From Homarus americanus (Eukaryota > Arthropoda > Malacostraca > Decapoda > Nephropidae), in contig NW_024754732.1 of the NCBI RefSeq assembly GCF_018991925.1, positions 1,047,001 to 1,111,000 on the forward strand: a DNA stretch of 64,000 nt, read 5' to 3'. Below are positions 1-13,579 of the stretch, piece after piece (position 1 is the stretch's first letter; every line of letters starts with the position of its first letter). The translations under genes were made by a program, and so were the position numbers. Under the pieces are notes generated by a model that saw only the letters and a list, made by a program, of their open reading frames with translations, was not told the origin of the DNA and made no database searches.

Positions 1-520
1 TGGCGCCTCACGTCCAATCCATCTATTGGGGCAGTTCTCGTTAAGGAAGTCGCGCACTAACAAATCCCAGCGGGGAGGCACACCGCACCGTCTTGTCGAA
101 AATTAATGAGCGGCCACAGTTCATTCAAGTGGGAGTCAACAAAAGTTTCCAATGTATCGAGATATATTTTCTCCGTAACAATTCACTTAGCATAAAAAAT
201 GTGTGGGTCATTAGCCTCCAATATGGCGGTTGAGGCTTACAGAAACACAAAATATCCTCTCTCTTGCGTACAACTTGTGTACTGTTCACTTTGGCAGCTG
301 TGGCTCACGTGAGGTACGACGAACAGACTTCCTACGGGGCGCTGGAAGTCTCTTGGGCACTCCAACACTTTCTTCTGCCACACCTTGACGTCCACTTCGA
401 GGTCAGTCATCACGCTGCCTGCCTCCAGAACATCACGAGGAGGGTCCACTGAGCAGTTGTTTCCGAATCCGACTCCGCTAACCACATGACACATTGAACT
501 TTCTCCTGTTTCGTCACCAT
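1..520 (-). pseudogene. mariner-like (DDE_3-type) transposase remnant, truncated at window edge
   Basis: Reading the minus strand from an ATG at 520-518, the first ~24 codons (MVTKQEKVQCVMWLAES...) resemble the helix-turn-helix segment (DUF4817-like) that begins many arthropod mariner-type transposases. The frame then shifts: further fragments read VLEAGSVMT, then RRKSVRRTSREPQLPK, then LNRHIGG, and after a gap KIYLDTLETFVDSHLNEL, FRQDGA and WDLLVRDFLNENCPNRWIGR. The last pieces match the family's conserved block around the second catalytic aspartate (QDGAPPH) followed by FLNE..P.RWIGR. Stop codons, several frameshifts and a large internal deletion between the DNA-binding part and the catalytic core show that it is dead. 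The 3' part lies outside the window. Seen: the fragments in family order on one strand. Known: this motif order in mariner-like transposases. Inferred: the exact family. Plausible alternatives are other Tc1/mariner subfamilies. Confidence 0.8.
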
Positions 521-637
521 TTTGATTTAGCTATTGGTTGAGAGCAACTTGTCGCTCAGATTAACACCTGCAAAACAAAGAGAAATTCTAATAACCTTAC
601 TATGTCTTCATCTAGACTAGAATCTACATTGGTCAAG

Positions 638-685
<48 letters not shown>

Positions 686-734
686 ATACTAGTACTACTA
701 CTACTACTACTACTACTAATAATAATAATAATAA
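638..734. repeat. (CTA)n / (AAT)n trinucleotide microsatellite
   Basis: An uninterrupted run of CTA triplets with one small break near 685-690 passes into AAT triplets at 718-734. The serine-rich frame it creates on the minus strand is compositional. Confidence 0.95.
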
Positions 735-931
735 GGGCCTTTGGGTCCATTGTATAATGTTTATGATATTTCAGTGTTGTCGACCCAGAAATAATAGAGT
801 ATCACTTAATTATTATTTACTGGGAAGAAAGAAAAGCAGAAAGAATGAAAAAGAGAAATTACAATGACTCGTCTTTAAGGAGAGACAGAAACACGATTTA
901 TAAATTATACCCAAAGAAATTGTTATAATTG

Positions 932-952
932 AGTGTGTGTGTGTGTGTGTGT
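932..952. repeat. (GT)n microsatellite
   Basis: Short alternating GT tract. Confidence 0.9.
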
Positions 953-1081
953 AACAAAGGCACTTCTGCACATGTCCGTCATGGTAAGTGTGTTTGTGTT
1001 TTATTATCAATATATATAAACGTAAGTGTGATAAAACACATCAAAAGGTAAAACTGTATCAAAACAATTAAAATATTCCTC

Positions 1082-1115
1082 TGACAGGTGATATGGGAAG
1101 CTATATCACCTGTCA
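1082..1115. repeat. perfect 13-bp inverted repeat at the satellite edge
   Basis: TGACAGGTGATAT (1082-1094) is followed by an 8-nt spacer and its exact reverse complement ATATCACCTGTCA (1103-1115). The right arm ends within a few bases of the first unit of the adjoining satellite. Confidence 0.9.
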
Positions 1116-4100
1116 ATATCACATGCCACTATCACACACCACTATCACACTCCACTATCACACACACCACTCTCACACACACCACTATCACACTCCACTA
1201 TCACACATCACAACTGTAATCATCACACTCCACCATCACACACTATCACACACCACCACACACACCACCATCACACTCCACCATCACACACACCACTCAC
1301 ACACACCACTATCACACACCACCATCACACTCCACCACACACACCACAACACACCACCATCATCACACTACACCACACCCTCACCACTCTCACACACACC
1401 CCTATCACACTCACTATCACACACACCACTATCACACTCCACCATCACACACCACTATCACCACACACCACTATCACACACTCTCCACACACACCACTAT
1501 CACACTCCACTATCACACACTCTCACACACATCACACACTATCACACCACTATCACACACCACTATCACCTCCTATCACACACCATCACACCACTATCAC
1601 ACTCCACACTATCACACTATCACTCCTATCACACACTATCACCTCCACTATCACACACCACTATCACACTCCTATCACCACCCTCACACACCCACTATCA
1701 CACTACTCTCACACCACTATCACCACTATCACACCACTATCACACACCACTCACACACACACACCACTACACACCATCACACACCACCATCACACCTCTA
1801 TCACACTCCACTATCACACACCACTATCACACCACTATCACACTCACTATCACACACACCACTATCACACCACTCTCACACACACCACTATCACACACCA
1901 CTCTCACACACCACTATCACACCACTCTCACACACTATCACACACCACTATCACACCCACTATCACACACCACTATCACATCACACACTCTCACACACAC
2001 CACTATCACACTCCCTATCACACACACCACTCTCTCACACTCCACTATCACACACTATCACACACCACTATCACACACCACTCTCATCACACTCCACTAT
2101 CACACATCACACTCACTATACACCACTATCACACACACCACTATCACACTCACTATCACACACACTATACACTCTCACACACCACTATCACACTCACTAT
2201 CACACACCCACTATCACACCACTATCACACTCCATCACACCACTTCACACACCACTATCACCCACCATCACCACTATCACACACCTCACACACACCACTA
2301 TCCACTCCTATCACACACACCACTATCACACACCACCACTCACACTATCACCTCACTATCACACACTATCACACACTCTCACACCACTATCCACCACTAT
2401 CACACACCACTCTCACACACCACTATCACACACACCACCTATCACACCACTATCACCACTATCACACACCACTATCACACCACTCTCTATCACACACCCT
2501 CCCACACACACCACTATCACACACCACTATCACACACCACTATCACACACACACCACTCTCACACACTATCACACACCACTATCACACACACACACACCA
2601 CTATCACACACTCTCACACACCACTATCACACACCACTATCACACACCACTATCACACTCCACACACACCACTATCACACCACTCTCCACACCACTATCA
2701 CCCCACTATCACACCACTCTCACTCTCACACACTATCACACCACTATCACACACATCACACCACTCTCACACACCACTATCACACACCACTATCACACTA
2801 TCCCACACACACACCACTATCACACACCACTATCACCACTCTCCCACACACACCACTATCACACACTATCACACACACACTATCACACCACTATCACACA
2901 CTATCACACACACCACTCTCACACACACTATCACACCACTATCACACCACTATCACACACACCACTTCACACACTCTCCACACCACTCTCACACTATCAC
3001 ACACCACTATCACACCACATCACACTATCACACCACTATCACACACCACTCTCACACACCACTATCACACCACACACCACTATCACACACACCACTCTCA
3101 CACACACTCTATCACACCACTCACACACACCACTATCACACCACTATCACACACTCACACACACCCACTATCACACACACACCACTATCACACACCACTA
3201 TCACACACCCACTATCTCTCTCACACCACTATCACACTCCTATCACACACACACCACTCTCACACACCACTATCACACACACCACTATCACACACCCATC
3301 ACACACTCTCACACACACCACTATCACACTCCACTATCACACACACCACTCTCACACACTATCACTTCACACACCACTATCACACACTCTCCACACACAC
3401 CACTATCACACTCCATCACCACTATCACACACCACTATCACACCACTATCACACACCACTATCACCTCCACTATCACACACACACCACTATCACACTATC
3501 ACACACCACTATCACACACCACTATCACAACTTCACACACCACTATCACACTCACTATCACACACACCCTCTCACACCACTATCACACTCCTCTCACACA
3601 CACCACTCTCACACACCACTATCACACACTATCACACCACTATCACACACCACTATCACACACCTATCACCTCACTATCACACCACTATCACACACCACT
3701 CACACACACCACTATCACACCACATCACACTCACTATCACACACACCACTATCACACCACTATCACACTCCACTATCACACACACTCTCACACACCACCA
3801 CTATCCCACTATCACACACACACCACTCACACACCACTATCACACACCACTATCACACCACTATCACACCACTATCACACTCCACTATCACCACCACTAT
3901 CACACACCACTATCACACACACACTATCACACTCTCCACCACTATCACACCACATCACCCATCACACACCACTATCACACCCTATCACACACCACACCAC
4001 TATCACACTCCACTATCACACACCACTATCACACTACTCTCACACTATCACACTCCCACTATCACACACACCACTATCACACACCACCTCACCTCCACTA

Positions 4101-4829
4101 TACACACCACTATCACACACTATCACACACACACACCACTATCACACACCACTATCACACACACCACTATCACACTCCTATCACACACACCACTATCACA
4201 CACCCACTATCACACCACTATCACACCCTATCACACTCCACTATCACCACTATCACACACCACTATCACACCACTATCACACACCACTATCACACTTCAC
4301 ACACTATCACACACACCACTCTCACCACCACTATCACACCCACTATCACACACACCACTCTCACACACTACTATCACCCACTATCACACACCACTATCAC
4401 ACACCACTATCACACTATCACCTCACTATCACACACCACTATCACACCACTATCACACACCACTTCACACACCATCACACTCCACTATCACACTACTATC
4501 ACACTATCACACACCACTATCACACACCACTATCACACACCATTCACACACACTATCACACCACTATCACACACCACCACATCACACACTATCACACACC
4601 ACTATCACACCACTATCACACCCACATCACACACACCACTCCTCTCACACACCACTATCACCCACTATCACACCACTTCCACCCACACACATCACCTTCA
4701 CCATCTCACACTCTACACCACTATCACACACACCTCTCACACACCACTATCACACTCCACTATCACACACTCTCTCACACACACTATCACACCACTATCA
4801 CACTATCACACACCACTATCACACACCAT
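1116..4829. repeat. 3.7-kb satellite of ~13-bp CACTATCACACAC units
   Basis: The whole interval is built from CACTATCACACAC and variants of about 10-16 bp (CACTCTCACACAC, missing CA pairs, truncated units). The + strand lacks TAA, TAG and TGA in every phase of the unit, so a 1248-codon His/Thr/Ser/Leu-rich frame stays open through all indels; the minus strand (GTGTGTGATAGTG) carries stops. The frame is therefore a composition artefact, not a gene. Unit length varies too irregularly for precise counting; about 280 units is the order of magnitude. Confidence 0.95.
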
Positions 4830-7040
4830 CAGAGGGTAACCGCGAGAGAGGGAAGAAAAGCAACAGCACACGGATTACAACGCCTTCTGTCTTCTCAAAC
4901 GGCTGGCTGACAGTTTGTGTGGACGCGACCCCCTGGGGAGCATCGGTCAAGGCCATGCAGATAAGGTAGCTGTTCCTCCACCCCGGACCCTAGCTCCAGC
5001 TGAACGTGCCCCGCCTGCCGCAAGAGTTAAAGTTGACCGCTCGCCCGCCCTCTACCTCGCTCGCTTCCCCCCTCTCTCTCTTCAGTAGGTAATTCAGACC
5101 ACACCTTTTATTCTTAATGCTCTGTTTTCTGTTTTTGTTTTATAAGTTAAAGTTCGTCCGTTAATGTATCTCTGTTTTGACTCGAACTTGGTTGATTTTG
5201 TCGATTTCCGTATTTATTGTTAGCTGTTTACTAATCCATTACTGAAGGTTTTGAGTCTTTGCTTGGATAGTAAATATTATTCAAGGGATAATCCTAAAAG
5301 AAGAGTTAGTTTTTGTTAGATATTAATCAGAAATCAACCTTAAAATTATATTCGTGACCCACCATCAACATCAATGGTAACAAGGCATAGTCTACTGCCT
5401 AACTGATCTATTGCAGCTCAGAAATCTTATTGAAATATCGGGTTTTATTTCTGATCAACACCGGTCAGAAGTCATTTGATCCACTTTAGGGATTTGTGGT
5501 TTAAACTAATTAGATCTGCCTCCCACCTGAAGACTTTTCCCGAGGGAGTTTCAGAATCTCAAAAGTTCGTTCAATAAGTTCCTCATAGCTGATGGTATAA
5601 AATTCTTCCTATCTTGTTTTAATTAAGATATAACAAATATAACGGTAGGGACTATAATGAAGGACATTAAACCTTCCCAGGAGATGGCATTAATATATTC
5701 TGGGATTAAGTGAACGTATCTGGTAAAGGTTAAAAGTCTCTTTTAATATAATGTAATATCTAGTTGGAATATCTGTATTTCTCTTCAGTCAGTTAGTTAG
5801 TTGAGTACATTCTTATATTTTTCTACTAAGACTATTCATGGTACGTATTTTTGTGACTGTGGACTGTAGGCACGTTGGGTTGAAGGTCCCTTAGTGAGTC
5901 TTCTACTTTACCCTCGAACTTTCGTAATTGTAATGTAAAACTTCAAGAAGGAACAGAGATGAAAGCCCACAGTATCATTCCGGGAGATGTATTTAAAATA
6001 ACTAACTGTTAAAGTATGATAAAGGTATATACTATATCATAACAAACAACAACAACACCGTTATCAATATTTTTCCTTTTATTCACGATATACAAAATTT
6101 AATCATAGAAAAAACATAAAAACATTGTGAGTGTTTATCAGTGTTGAGAGGAACGAAAATATAAAGAATTGAGGAAGATATTGTATTTCCCAGGGCGAGA
6201 CAAGGATGAGTATTGAGTGGAAATATTAATACAGAATTTATTTGATAAGATAGAAAGAATAATATCAGTGCCTTGAAAATAACAATAACACAAGGGAAGA
6301 TTCAACACTAAACAATGAACACTTTCTTATGTTATTATTTTCTTATACATAATACTACATAAATAAAAGCTAAAGATGACCTTAAATATGTTACAATGAT
6401 CAAAGGTAAATAGATGACAGGATAGAGTGGTGTTCAATATATAGTTAACCAGTTTATTACCAGTCAGATAGTGTGGATTACAGTCTATTCTTACATTCCA
6501 GCCTGTTTGTATCAGACTGCTGGTAGTACAATGAAGAAGTTAGTACATTGAAAGGTACAGTACTAAGGACGTGTAGATAAAATGGGTTGAAAGTGAGATA
6601 AGCGTAAGGTGTAGAGTAAGGGGGAACTCAGGTCAGGGCGAGGTGGGGGAGTGGAAACATACCTCGTCTTTCAGCTCAAGGGATCACTGTTGCTGCTTCC
6701 CTTTCTGGGCACCCTAAGTCCACCCAGCTGTAAAAGACGACCTAACTTTATACTTGGGGAAAATAAAGGCTGTTGAGAGCAGTTATCCTGTAGCAGATCT
6801 GATTTGAGATACATGTAACCGTGACAATATAGAGAACAACATTACTGACCCTTTAGTTGTGTCCTTCGTCGAGCGGTATAAAGCACCACCAAGTCTCCTC
6901 CTCTATGATGGGATTTGTTAACGTTAGATGACCTTGATCTTTGACCTTTGACCCTACACTGTTCATCTGTGACGTTTGGTCATATTTGGTGTAGATATGG
7001 ATGAAATATGTCTTATTACGTTACTGACGATGGTGCAGAA
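4830..7040. other. non-coding; GC- and CpG-rich head (4840-5080), then AT-rich
   Basis: The first ~240 bases after the satellite are conspicuously richer in GC and CpG than what follows and end in a pyrimidine-rich run plus CAG near 5085. This could be an untranslated exon or promoter edge, but no protein or motif supports that. From 5090 on I see only AT-rich unique sequence without a convincing reading frame. Confidence 0.5.
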
Positions 7041-7069
7041 ACAGACAGACAGACAGACAGACAGACAGG
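7041..7069. repeat. (ACAG)n microsatellite
   Basis: Seven tandem ACAG units. Flanking 7070-7921 is unique sequence with no recognisable feature. Confidence 0.95.
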
Positions 7070-7920
7070 GTCATTCCACTTCCTCGTAAACACCTTCGAG
7101 GACAAGGTAACAAGTTTTTACTGCCGAGGGATAACAGCTATTTGTTCTATTGTATTCCTCGGCTGTCCTTTATTATTGTGTAACTATTTATGGCTTTTAT
7201 CTGTTTCCGTTTTGTTTGTCTTCGTGGGTCAACACTGAGACTAACACTAATCTGTTCACTAATAATAATAGTAACAATGACCAGACCTTGTGAACACCTT
7301 CCTACATCTACGTTAATTACTGTAAATATTAATAGTGTACCAGAACCCTTAAGATAATTACGATATATAAAAAATATCCTCAGTTATTATTTATGACTCT
7401 AAACAGCATCATTAAGTATAACTCTATATATATTAGAGACAAGCATCAGAGTGCCTGACCAAACATGTTATCTCACGTCTGACTCTGGCAAACGCTAATG
7501 CCTTCTCACGGGTACAAAAGATCCATGAGAACTGTAGGACCCGCAAGCTTATCCCGACCATGATAACAATTCGTATGAGATTAGGTCACTGTTGCCCTGA
7601 AATGATGCGGGCTGGTTGGTTAAAACTAGCTAGATAGCATGACAAGCCACATCTCCCACACCACCACCACATATCCTTCCTGCCACCTGCTGTCCCCCGC
7701 CCACCTCACGCAGTCCGCCACTACAACAAAATTCAGCCCATAAGAGCCCGCACTGATAGTTATAAGAATAGCACCATCCCATCTATTGTTAAAATAATAA
7801 ACAACTCCTGATTTATGTACTGTACAGCCCTGTAAATGGATTGAACGTATATTATTATGTCTAAATCACATGTAAGTTTGTATATTTTCAGTCACCGGCT
7901 GCAACTCTATTAATAAACCG

Positions 7921-8047
<127 letters not shown>

Positions 8048-8140
8048 TAATCACCATTACATATCCGCCCACCATCGCCATGCATCCTCCTTATCATCAC
8101 CACATGGCCCTAACCACCACTACACATCCCGCTTCACATT

Positions 8141-8228
8141 CCCTCACTGGATGACACACCTTGACACACTCCCTCATTAGATGACACACCTTGACACACT
8201 CCCTCACTGGATGACACACTTCTACAAG
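8141..8228. repeat. 30-bp tandem repeat, ~2.7 copies
   Basis: Units begin at 8141, 8171 and 8201 with CCCTCACTGGATGACACACC (one copy CATTAG). Each is followed by TTGACACACT except the truncated third. The stretch 8230-8870 behind it has no recognisable gene. Confidence 0.9.
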
Positions 8229-8872
8229 ACACGGTCCAGGCAGGTCTCAGGGACGGGCTGGTGTTGGGAGCTCGAGAACGTGGGGACAGAACTGTCTCCG
8301 CCACTCGTCGACAGAAAGAGAAAGGAGAGAGAGAAGAAGCTAATGGACCCGCGAAACTTTTTATTGTGTGGGTTTTTGGTTAAGAGGAGCGGGTATTATG
8401 GAACTTTGGTAAGCATCTCAGCCTAATTTACCTCTTTTGAAAACTTTTAAGAGGTTCAATTTGTATTTGGTCAGTGTTGCGTATTGGTTTACGTAATATT
8501 CCATTTATTCGTGATCTTTAATTTATAATGCGTTATCGTATAGGAAATTTTTATGGTAATTCTCGATCTAACATTGGTAATTATCGCTTTGTTAATAAGA
8601 CGAATTGGGGTAGAGTCTTGGGTAGGAGGAGAGTGCTGGACAATTGTGTATTTACGTCTAGCTACATAACAACAATAGGGACCCGGAATGTAAATCAATT
8701 TGCAGATCGTGTTCCGGGGTTATTGTTAGTCAGTGGGGCCGTTGGAGGTATCTGTGTCCTTCCTCTGGCACTGTGTTGTGTAAGTAGTAATTCTGACACA
8801 AAGGAAAGTCTCTGGTAGTTGTTTTTATCAGTTATCATACCCGAACGCAATTATTATCGTTTGTTATATATT

Positions 8873-8894
8873 TTCTTCTTCTTCTTCTTCTCAC

Positions 8895-8980
<86 letters not shown>
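8873..8980. repeat. (TTC)n then (TTA)n microsatellite
   Basis: Six TTC triplets (8873-8890) are separated by a few bases from a long, pure TTA/ATT run (8896-8980). Confidence 0.96.
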
Positions 8981-8981
<1 letters not shown>

Positions 8982-9336
8982 AAAGATTGGTAAGTTTTGA
9001 TGTCTTCTGTAAATAATGAGAACGTTTCATTGCATGGACGCCAGCGGCTGTCTTGGATGACAGCTGGGCTAAGGTGGACGGGACCGCCGAGAGAGGGGAG
9101 TATCTGTCATCATTTGGACAGATTTATGAGACAGTGGCAGCTAAGATGGCAGATGAAATGGTTCTACTCTTTCATTATTTTCTCATCTTTTCACTTTTTT
9201 CTCCTATTTGCATTTATTCACGCTATAAATTTATTGTAATTGTAAAAAAAAAAATAATTGACTCCTGGAGAACATAATCAACTCCTTTGTGGCAGCAGGA
9301 GGGAAACACAACCATGGAATGACCTGCTCGTAACAA

Positions 9337-9337
9337 C

Positions 9338-9366
<29 letters not shown>
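9337..9366. repeat. (AC)n microsatellite
   Basis: Alternating AC tract of about 28 bases. Confidence 0.95.
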
Positions 9367-9368
<2 letters not shown>

Positions 9369-12300
9369 TATTTAAAATTACAGTCCAGGTACACAGTATA
9401 TCCAGCATCCATTCTAATGCAAATAACTACAACGAAAATGTTTAAATATTTCTTATAGAGTCAACACTTCATAATCACCTTATTATTAATTCTCTCACAC
9501 ACACCTAAGTGGCAAATATTTAAATTACCATTAGTTTTTCTCGGTCTGGGTATCCACGGGCCAGGCGGCAGGTGCAGGACGTGACCAGCTTCATGAGGAG
9601 GTCGGGGTCACGGTCATCACGGTCCTGCTAAGACTGTTCTGGTTCCCATGTGACAGGAAACGGATGGAGGTGACGTGTGGGTCATGGCTTAGCCTATCGC
9701 ACCTGTACAGTGGAGGAGTAACAATATTGGGATGCTTACGGCGCCACACTAACCAATAGACTAATAAGGGTGTATAGTCTTTCAAGTCTTAATAGTCTTA
9801 GACCTTTGAGTTTAAGTCCTGCCAGGGGTTAAAAGGACTGTGAACCAGAGTTAAGCAGCCAGTGTGATAAAAGTACAAAAGACGTGTTGACATAACTTAA
9901 CACACACGACGCAACAACAAAGTGAGTCTTGGGAGTTAATACATTCCTCACAATCTCTGACAAACTGAAGTGTCCATTAAAACACTGAATCAAGTCTACA
10001 GCCGACACTGACAACACCTTTACTGTCCTGGCAATCTGTACACACAAATACTGTACATCAAGTTCTCGTATCACCGTCGGTATCAGCTGCTTGTGGGTGA
10101 AATATTTAGATGACTTCAGTAGATTTAACTAAAGGTTCTCTCCAATTTGTTGAGTTTTTAGGTGACTTACATTTATAATCCGGCCCCTGGTGTATTATAG
10201 TTATTAAATATTTCTACTTTTCATCACCTAACACTAGAAGATCAGCTTCAGTGGTGTTTGATAGTAAGAAGGATTTGTTGCAAGCGGCCTCTTTCCTTCT
10301 GTATAAATCCGAAACTGTTTAAAATACCCAAATGAGTTATACTGTATAATAGTAATCACGGACAAACAACACAACGTATATATATGCTTTAAGTGCTATG
10401 ATTTTCTCCCCTCCCCCCAAGAATATGAAAAAAATAGGTAATACTGAGAAACGTGTTAGTTTATGACATGTATAATAACTAGGCATCGTAAATCGAATCA
10501 AAGTATATCGGGGCTTTATTGAATTTAATGTATCTCTAAAGAAAATCATCTATTTCTTAATAAGTTTATCATCACTGTTTTTTGTTACATCTTGGACGGG
10601 GATCGAAATTTTTTTATATTCTTTACAGCAGCTAATTTAATTTTGTTTTTGTTAACGATACTCATTTTAGTCTTTGGATAATATCAATGATCACAAGGCT
10701 ATAACTAAACTCCACAGGTGAGAAAGTTTATGTAGATGTGTAGACGTACCGCTTGTGTTGTGTTGGCGGAGTTAAGGTGGACAGACTCGACTAGCACTTG
10801 ACGGGTTTGACTGTACTTCTTAACACGAGGTTGCTCCACTGGCCACTGCCGTAGATGTATCGATTATCTGACCAAAGAGAGACGTGACCCCATTTTACGA
10901 GGGAGTATATGACTCTCCTGGGGCGTTGAGGGTTAATGAGAGAGAGAAGCTGGTCTTGCCGTTCACGTTCGTAGGTGATGAGATGCTGTTATGACCAAAG
11001 CTCCCAGGTAAAGGTAATTAATTAATATATAAAGGTAATAGTATGAGTTCCTGTACTGTATGTGAGTCTATAATACCAGAGTTAGTATTAGTACTGAGTG
11101 AAGGTAAGATTGAATTCGATATATGAAAAACAATTAGTATACAGTTGGTGAGTGGTCCTTCCTGTTGACACAATAGTCTGGGCGAGTTAGAAAGTGTCCA
11201 AGTTGCATTCCAGCTTAATAAATTCTTCTATATGTTGCTCAGAATTGTATATAAAAAGTTAGTGGTACATTTTGGCTTTCCTCCACCCCAGGAAACTAAA
11301 ATGCTTTATACTGACGGTCGTTTAATATAACATTAGTCCATCAATGAAAAATTTGTGGAGGGTAGAACTCGTATCCCGTATAAATTTGTCCAGCAGGGGC
11401 CAGCAAACGTCGGTATTTGAGTTTTGTTTGGGTAAAAATATCGCATTGGATTTGATGTAAATGATTACCGAATATATGATGAAATTTACATAACAACTCA
11501 ATTCCCTTTCAATATTTTACAAAATTCCAGAGTCGGCAGTTTGTTGCAGAGTTATTTGGGGGAAAATATTAATGTTGTCAGTGATGAGATGATAATTAAT
11601 TTGGTTCACTGGGACTAAATAATAGATAAACTAACGATATACCGTTGTCATTGGGTAGCTGGATGTTTGTCTTAAGGCACCAACTAATTTTCAATAGAAC
11701 CAAGCGACGCAAGTACAGGGAAAGGTATCATGTCTCTACCTAACACAGACCTTACGACCTAACGTTACTAGACGAATTTCCCCAAGAATCGTCATCCTCT
11801 CGGTAGCGACGTCAAGTATCTGGCAGAATTTAATTAACTCTGTGGACGTATTTCTGCCTTGTATATTGATAATATAATTCACATGTTTTTATAAACAATA
11901 ACTAAAGTAGATTATCGTAACAAACTAAGATAATATTTTTGATTTTATTCAGTTTTATTACAAATTACATCAGAAATTAGTCTCACGCTTTAGGTTTATT
12001 TAATTTATATATTTATTTAAAGTGATTGAACTAAACTCTAATGTGTGTTGATTTTCTTTTGTTTTTAGTTGAATCTTCTCATTGTTTTACCGGGAAAGGC
12101 TCAGTATCTACCAACAGTCGCTTCAACATTGTAACTTCCATGAACTGCATAATTAATGAGATAATTAACATAATTACCCAATAAATTAATTTCCTTTGTA
12201 TGAGCTCAACAAAACTGAAATATTTATGCGAAACAAATAAATGTATAATATTTATAATGAGGTATATAAACAAATACAAATGTTCTTAGTAATTGTTTCA

Positions 12301-12498
12301 TATATACGAGTAAATCATATCTTCCATACCTGATAATATAATTTACATATATTCATTACAACAGAACTTAAGTGAATACAATAATTCAATGAGAACGTCT
12401 AAGTACAAGTTGAAACTCTCAGAATATTATTATTTTTTTTACATAGAATCCAGTTTGAGTTTCCTGATCCACTCATCTCTGATACGTATATATTATGA
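9367..12498. other. non-coding, AT-rich unique sequence
   Basis: Three kilobases without a tandem array, tRNA-like element or reading frame resembling a known protein. Short open frames here (up to ~80 codons) have unremarkable composition and no splice-site support. Confidence 0.6.
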
Positions 12499-12524
12499 AG
12501 GTTAGGTTAGGTTAGGTTAGGTTA
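12499..12524 (+). repeat. short interstitial (TTAGG)n tract
   Basis: Five consecutive AGGTT units on the + strand, the telomere motif of most arthropods, in unique sequence. Confidence 0.9.
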
Positions 12525-12884
12525 TGTCTCTCCTGATGTAATAAAGGTGTTGGCGCATCCTGGTGAAAGCTCAACACCGGGTTCTCTTCAGTGATGTGAA
12601 ATAACTCAATTCTAGACAGCTGTGTGTGGTGAAGCTAAGTTTTCTAAATATACAATGAAATAAGAAATAATTTAGACTCCCTACTGAGTGTAATGAATTT
12701 CTTAAGTTATTCTATTTTACATCTATGAACTATTTTGTGAGATTAATTAGAATATATTAAGTTATGATGAGGAAGGAAGTGACAGAGAGAAACTGTCAGT
12801 AGGAGATGAGAATGAAAACGGGATCTGATAAACAATATAAACACGAGTAACAGTAAATAGAACTCGATACATCACACGTGTCTG

Positions 12885-13024
12885 GCACTGATCTGACCGC
12901 TGTTCACTTCCCCAACTGTAAAGTCAGTTACCTGTTCAGAGCTGAGTTAACGTGAGGTGTACCTGGATCGAACAAGTGACCCTTAGAGCAGGAGACGAGC
13001 GCTGTATCCATTCGGCCATTACTC
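12885..13024 (-). mobile_element. tRNA-derived SINE remnant (family 1, copy a)
   Basis: On the minus strand, GGCCGAATGGATACAGC (A-box-like, 13016-13000) is followed by an anticodon-arm-like segment and GTTCGATCC (B box, near 12974-12966). Behind it comes a non-tRNA body containing ACTTTACAGTTGGGGAAG. The same body, ACTTTACAGTCGGGGATG, sits behind a decayed tRNA-like head at 29243-29420, so the two are copies of one dispersed family. No poly-A tail or target-site duplication is evident, and the ends are approximate. Confidence 0.7.
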
Positions 13025-13081
13025 TAGATATATACAGATGTCAATAAATAATGATCATAAGGTTGGATATAGAACGATAGA

Positions 13082-13084
<3 letters not shown>

Positions 13085-13150
<66 letters not shown>
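13085..13150. repeat. (GA)n microsatellite
   Basis: About 33 GA dinucleotides without interruption. A second shorter GA tract lies at 13556-13579. Confidence 0.97.
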
Positions 13151-13151
<1 letters not shown>

Positions 13152-13579
13152 AGTGATTACAGTTCACAATTACTGTAAAAGCTCTTCTCTATTGCCTATA
13201 ATCCCGTGGTGGGTCAGCCATTGTCCTCCCACAGCCCAGGAAATATTCGATACCTATAACTCAAGTTGGCAGCAAGAGGAGGAGGAGTTCAGTATAGCAG
13301 GAGTGTTAAAGGTGTCGAGAGGTACAGGCCTGGGTGAGCAGAGTGGGTGTGTGTAGGTGGCGGGCGACCAGGACTCACAGGCCATGGCTATCAATTATTC
13401 ATCGTCACATTAAGGGTAGGATAACCAGGCTCTCTGTATGTGTCTAATAATTACAGAGATAATTACTAAGGACGAGGAAGAGGGAGGAAAGAGGGAAAGA
13501 AGTAGGTAAGGTAGATATGATGGAAAGATAAACAGAGTGGGAATGAGGGAGAGAAGGAGAGAGAGAGAGAGAGAGAGAG

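Noticed and set aside
1093..4839. A 1248-codon His/Thr-rich protein
   Set aside because: The unit has no stop in any forward phase and the array is full of indels that do not respect codons; no start context or domain.
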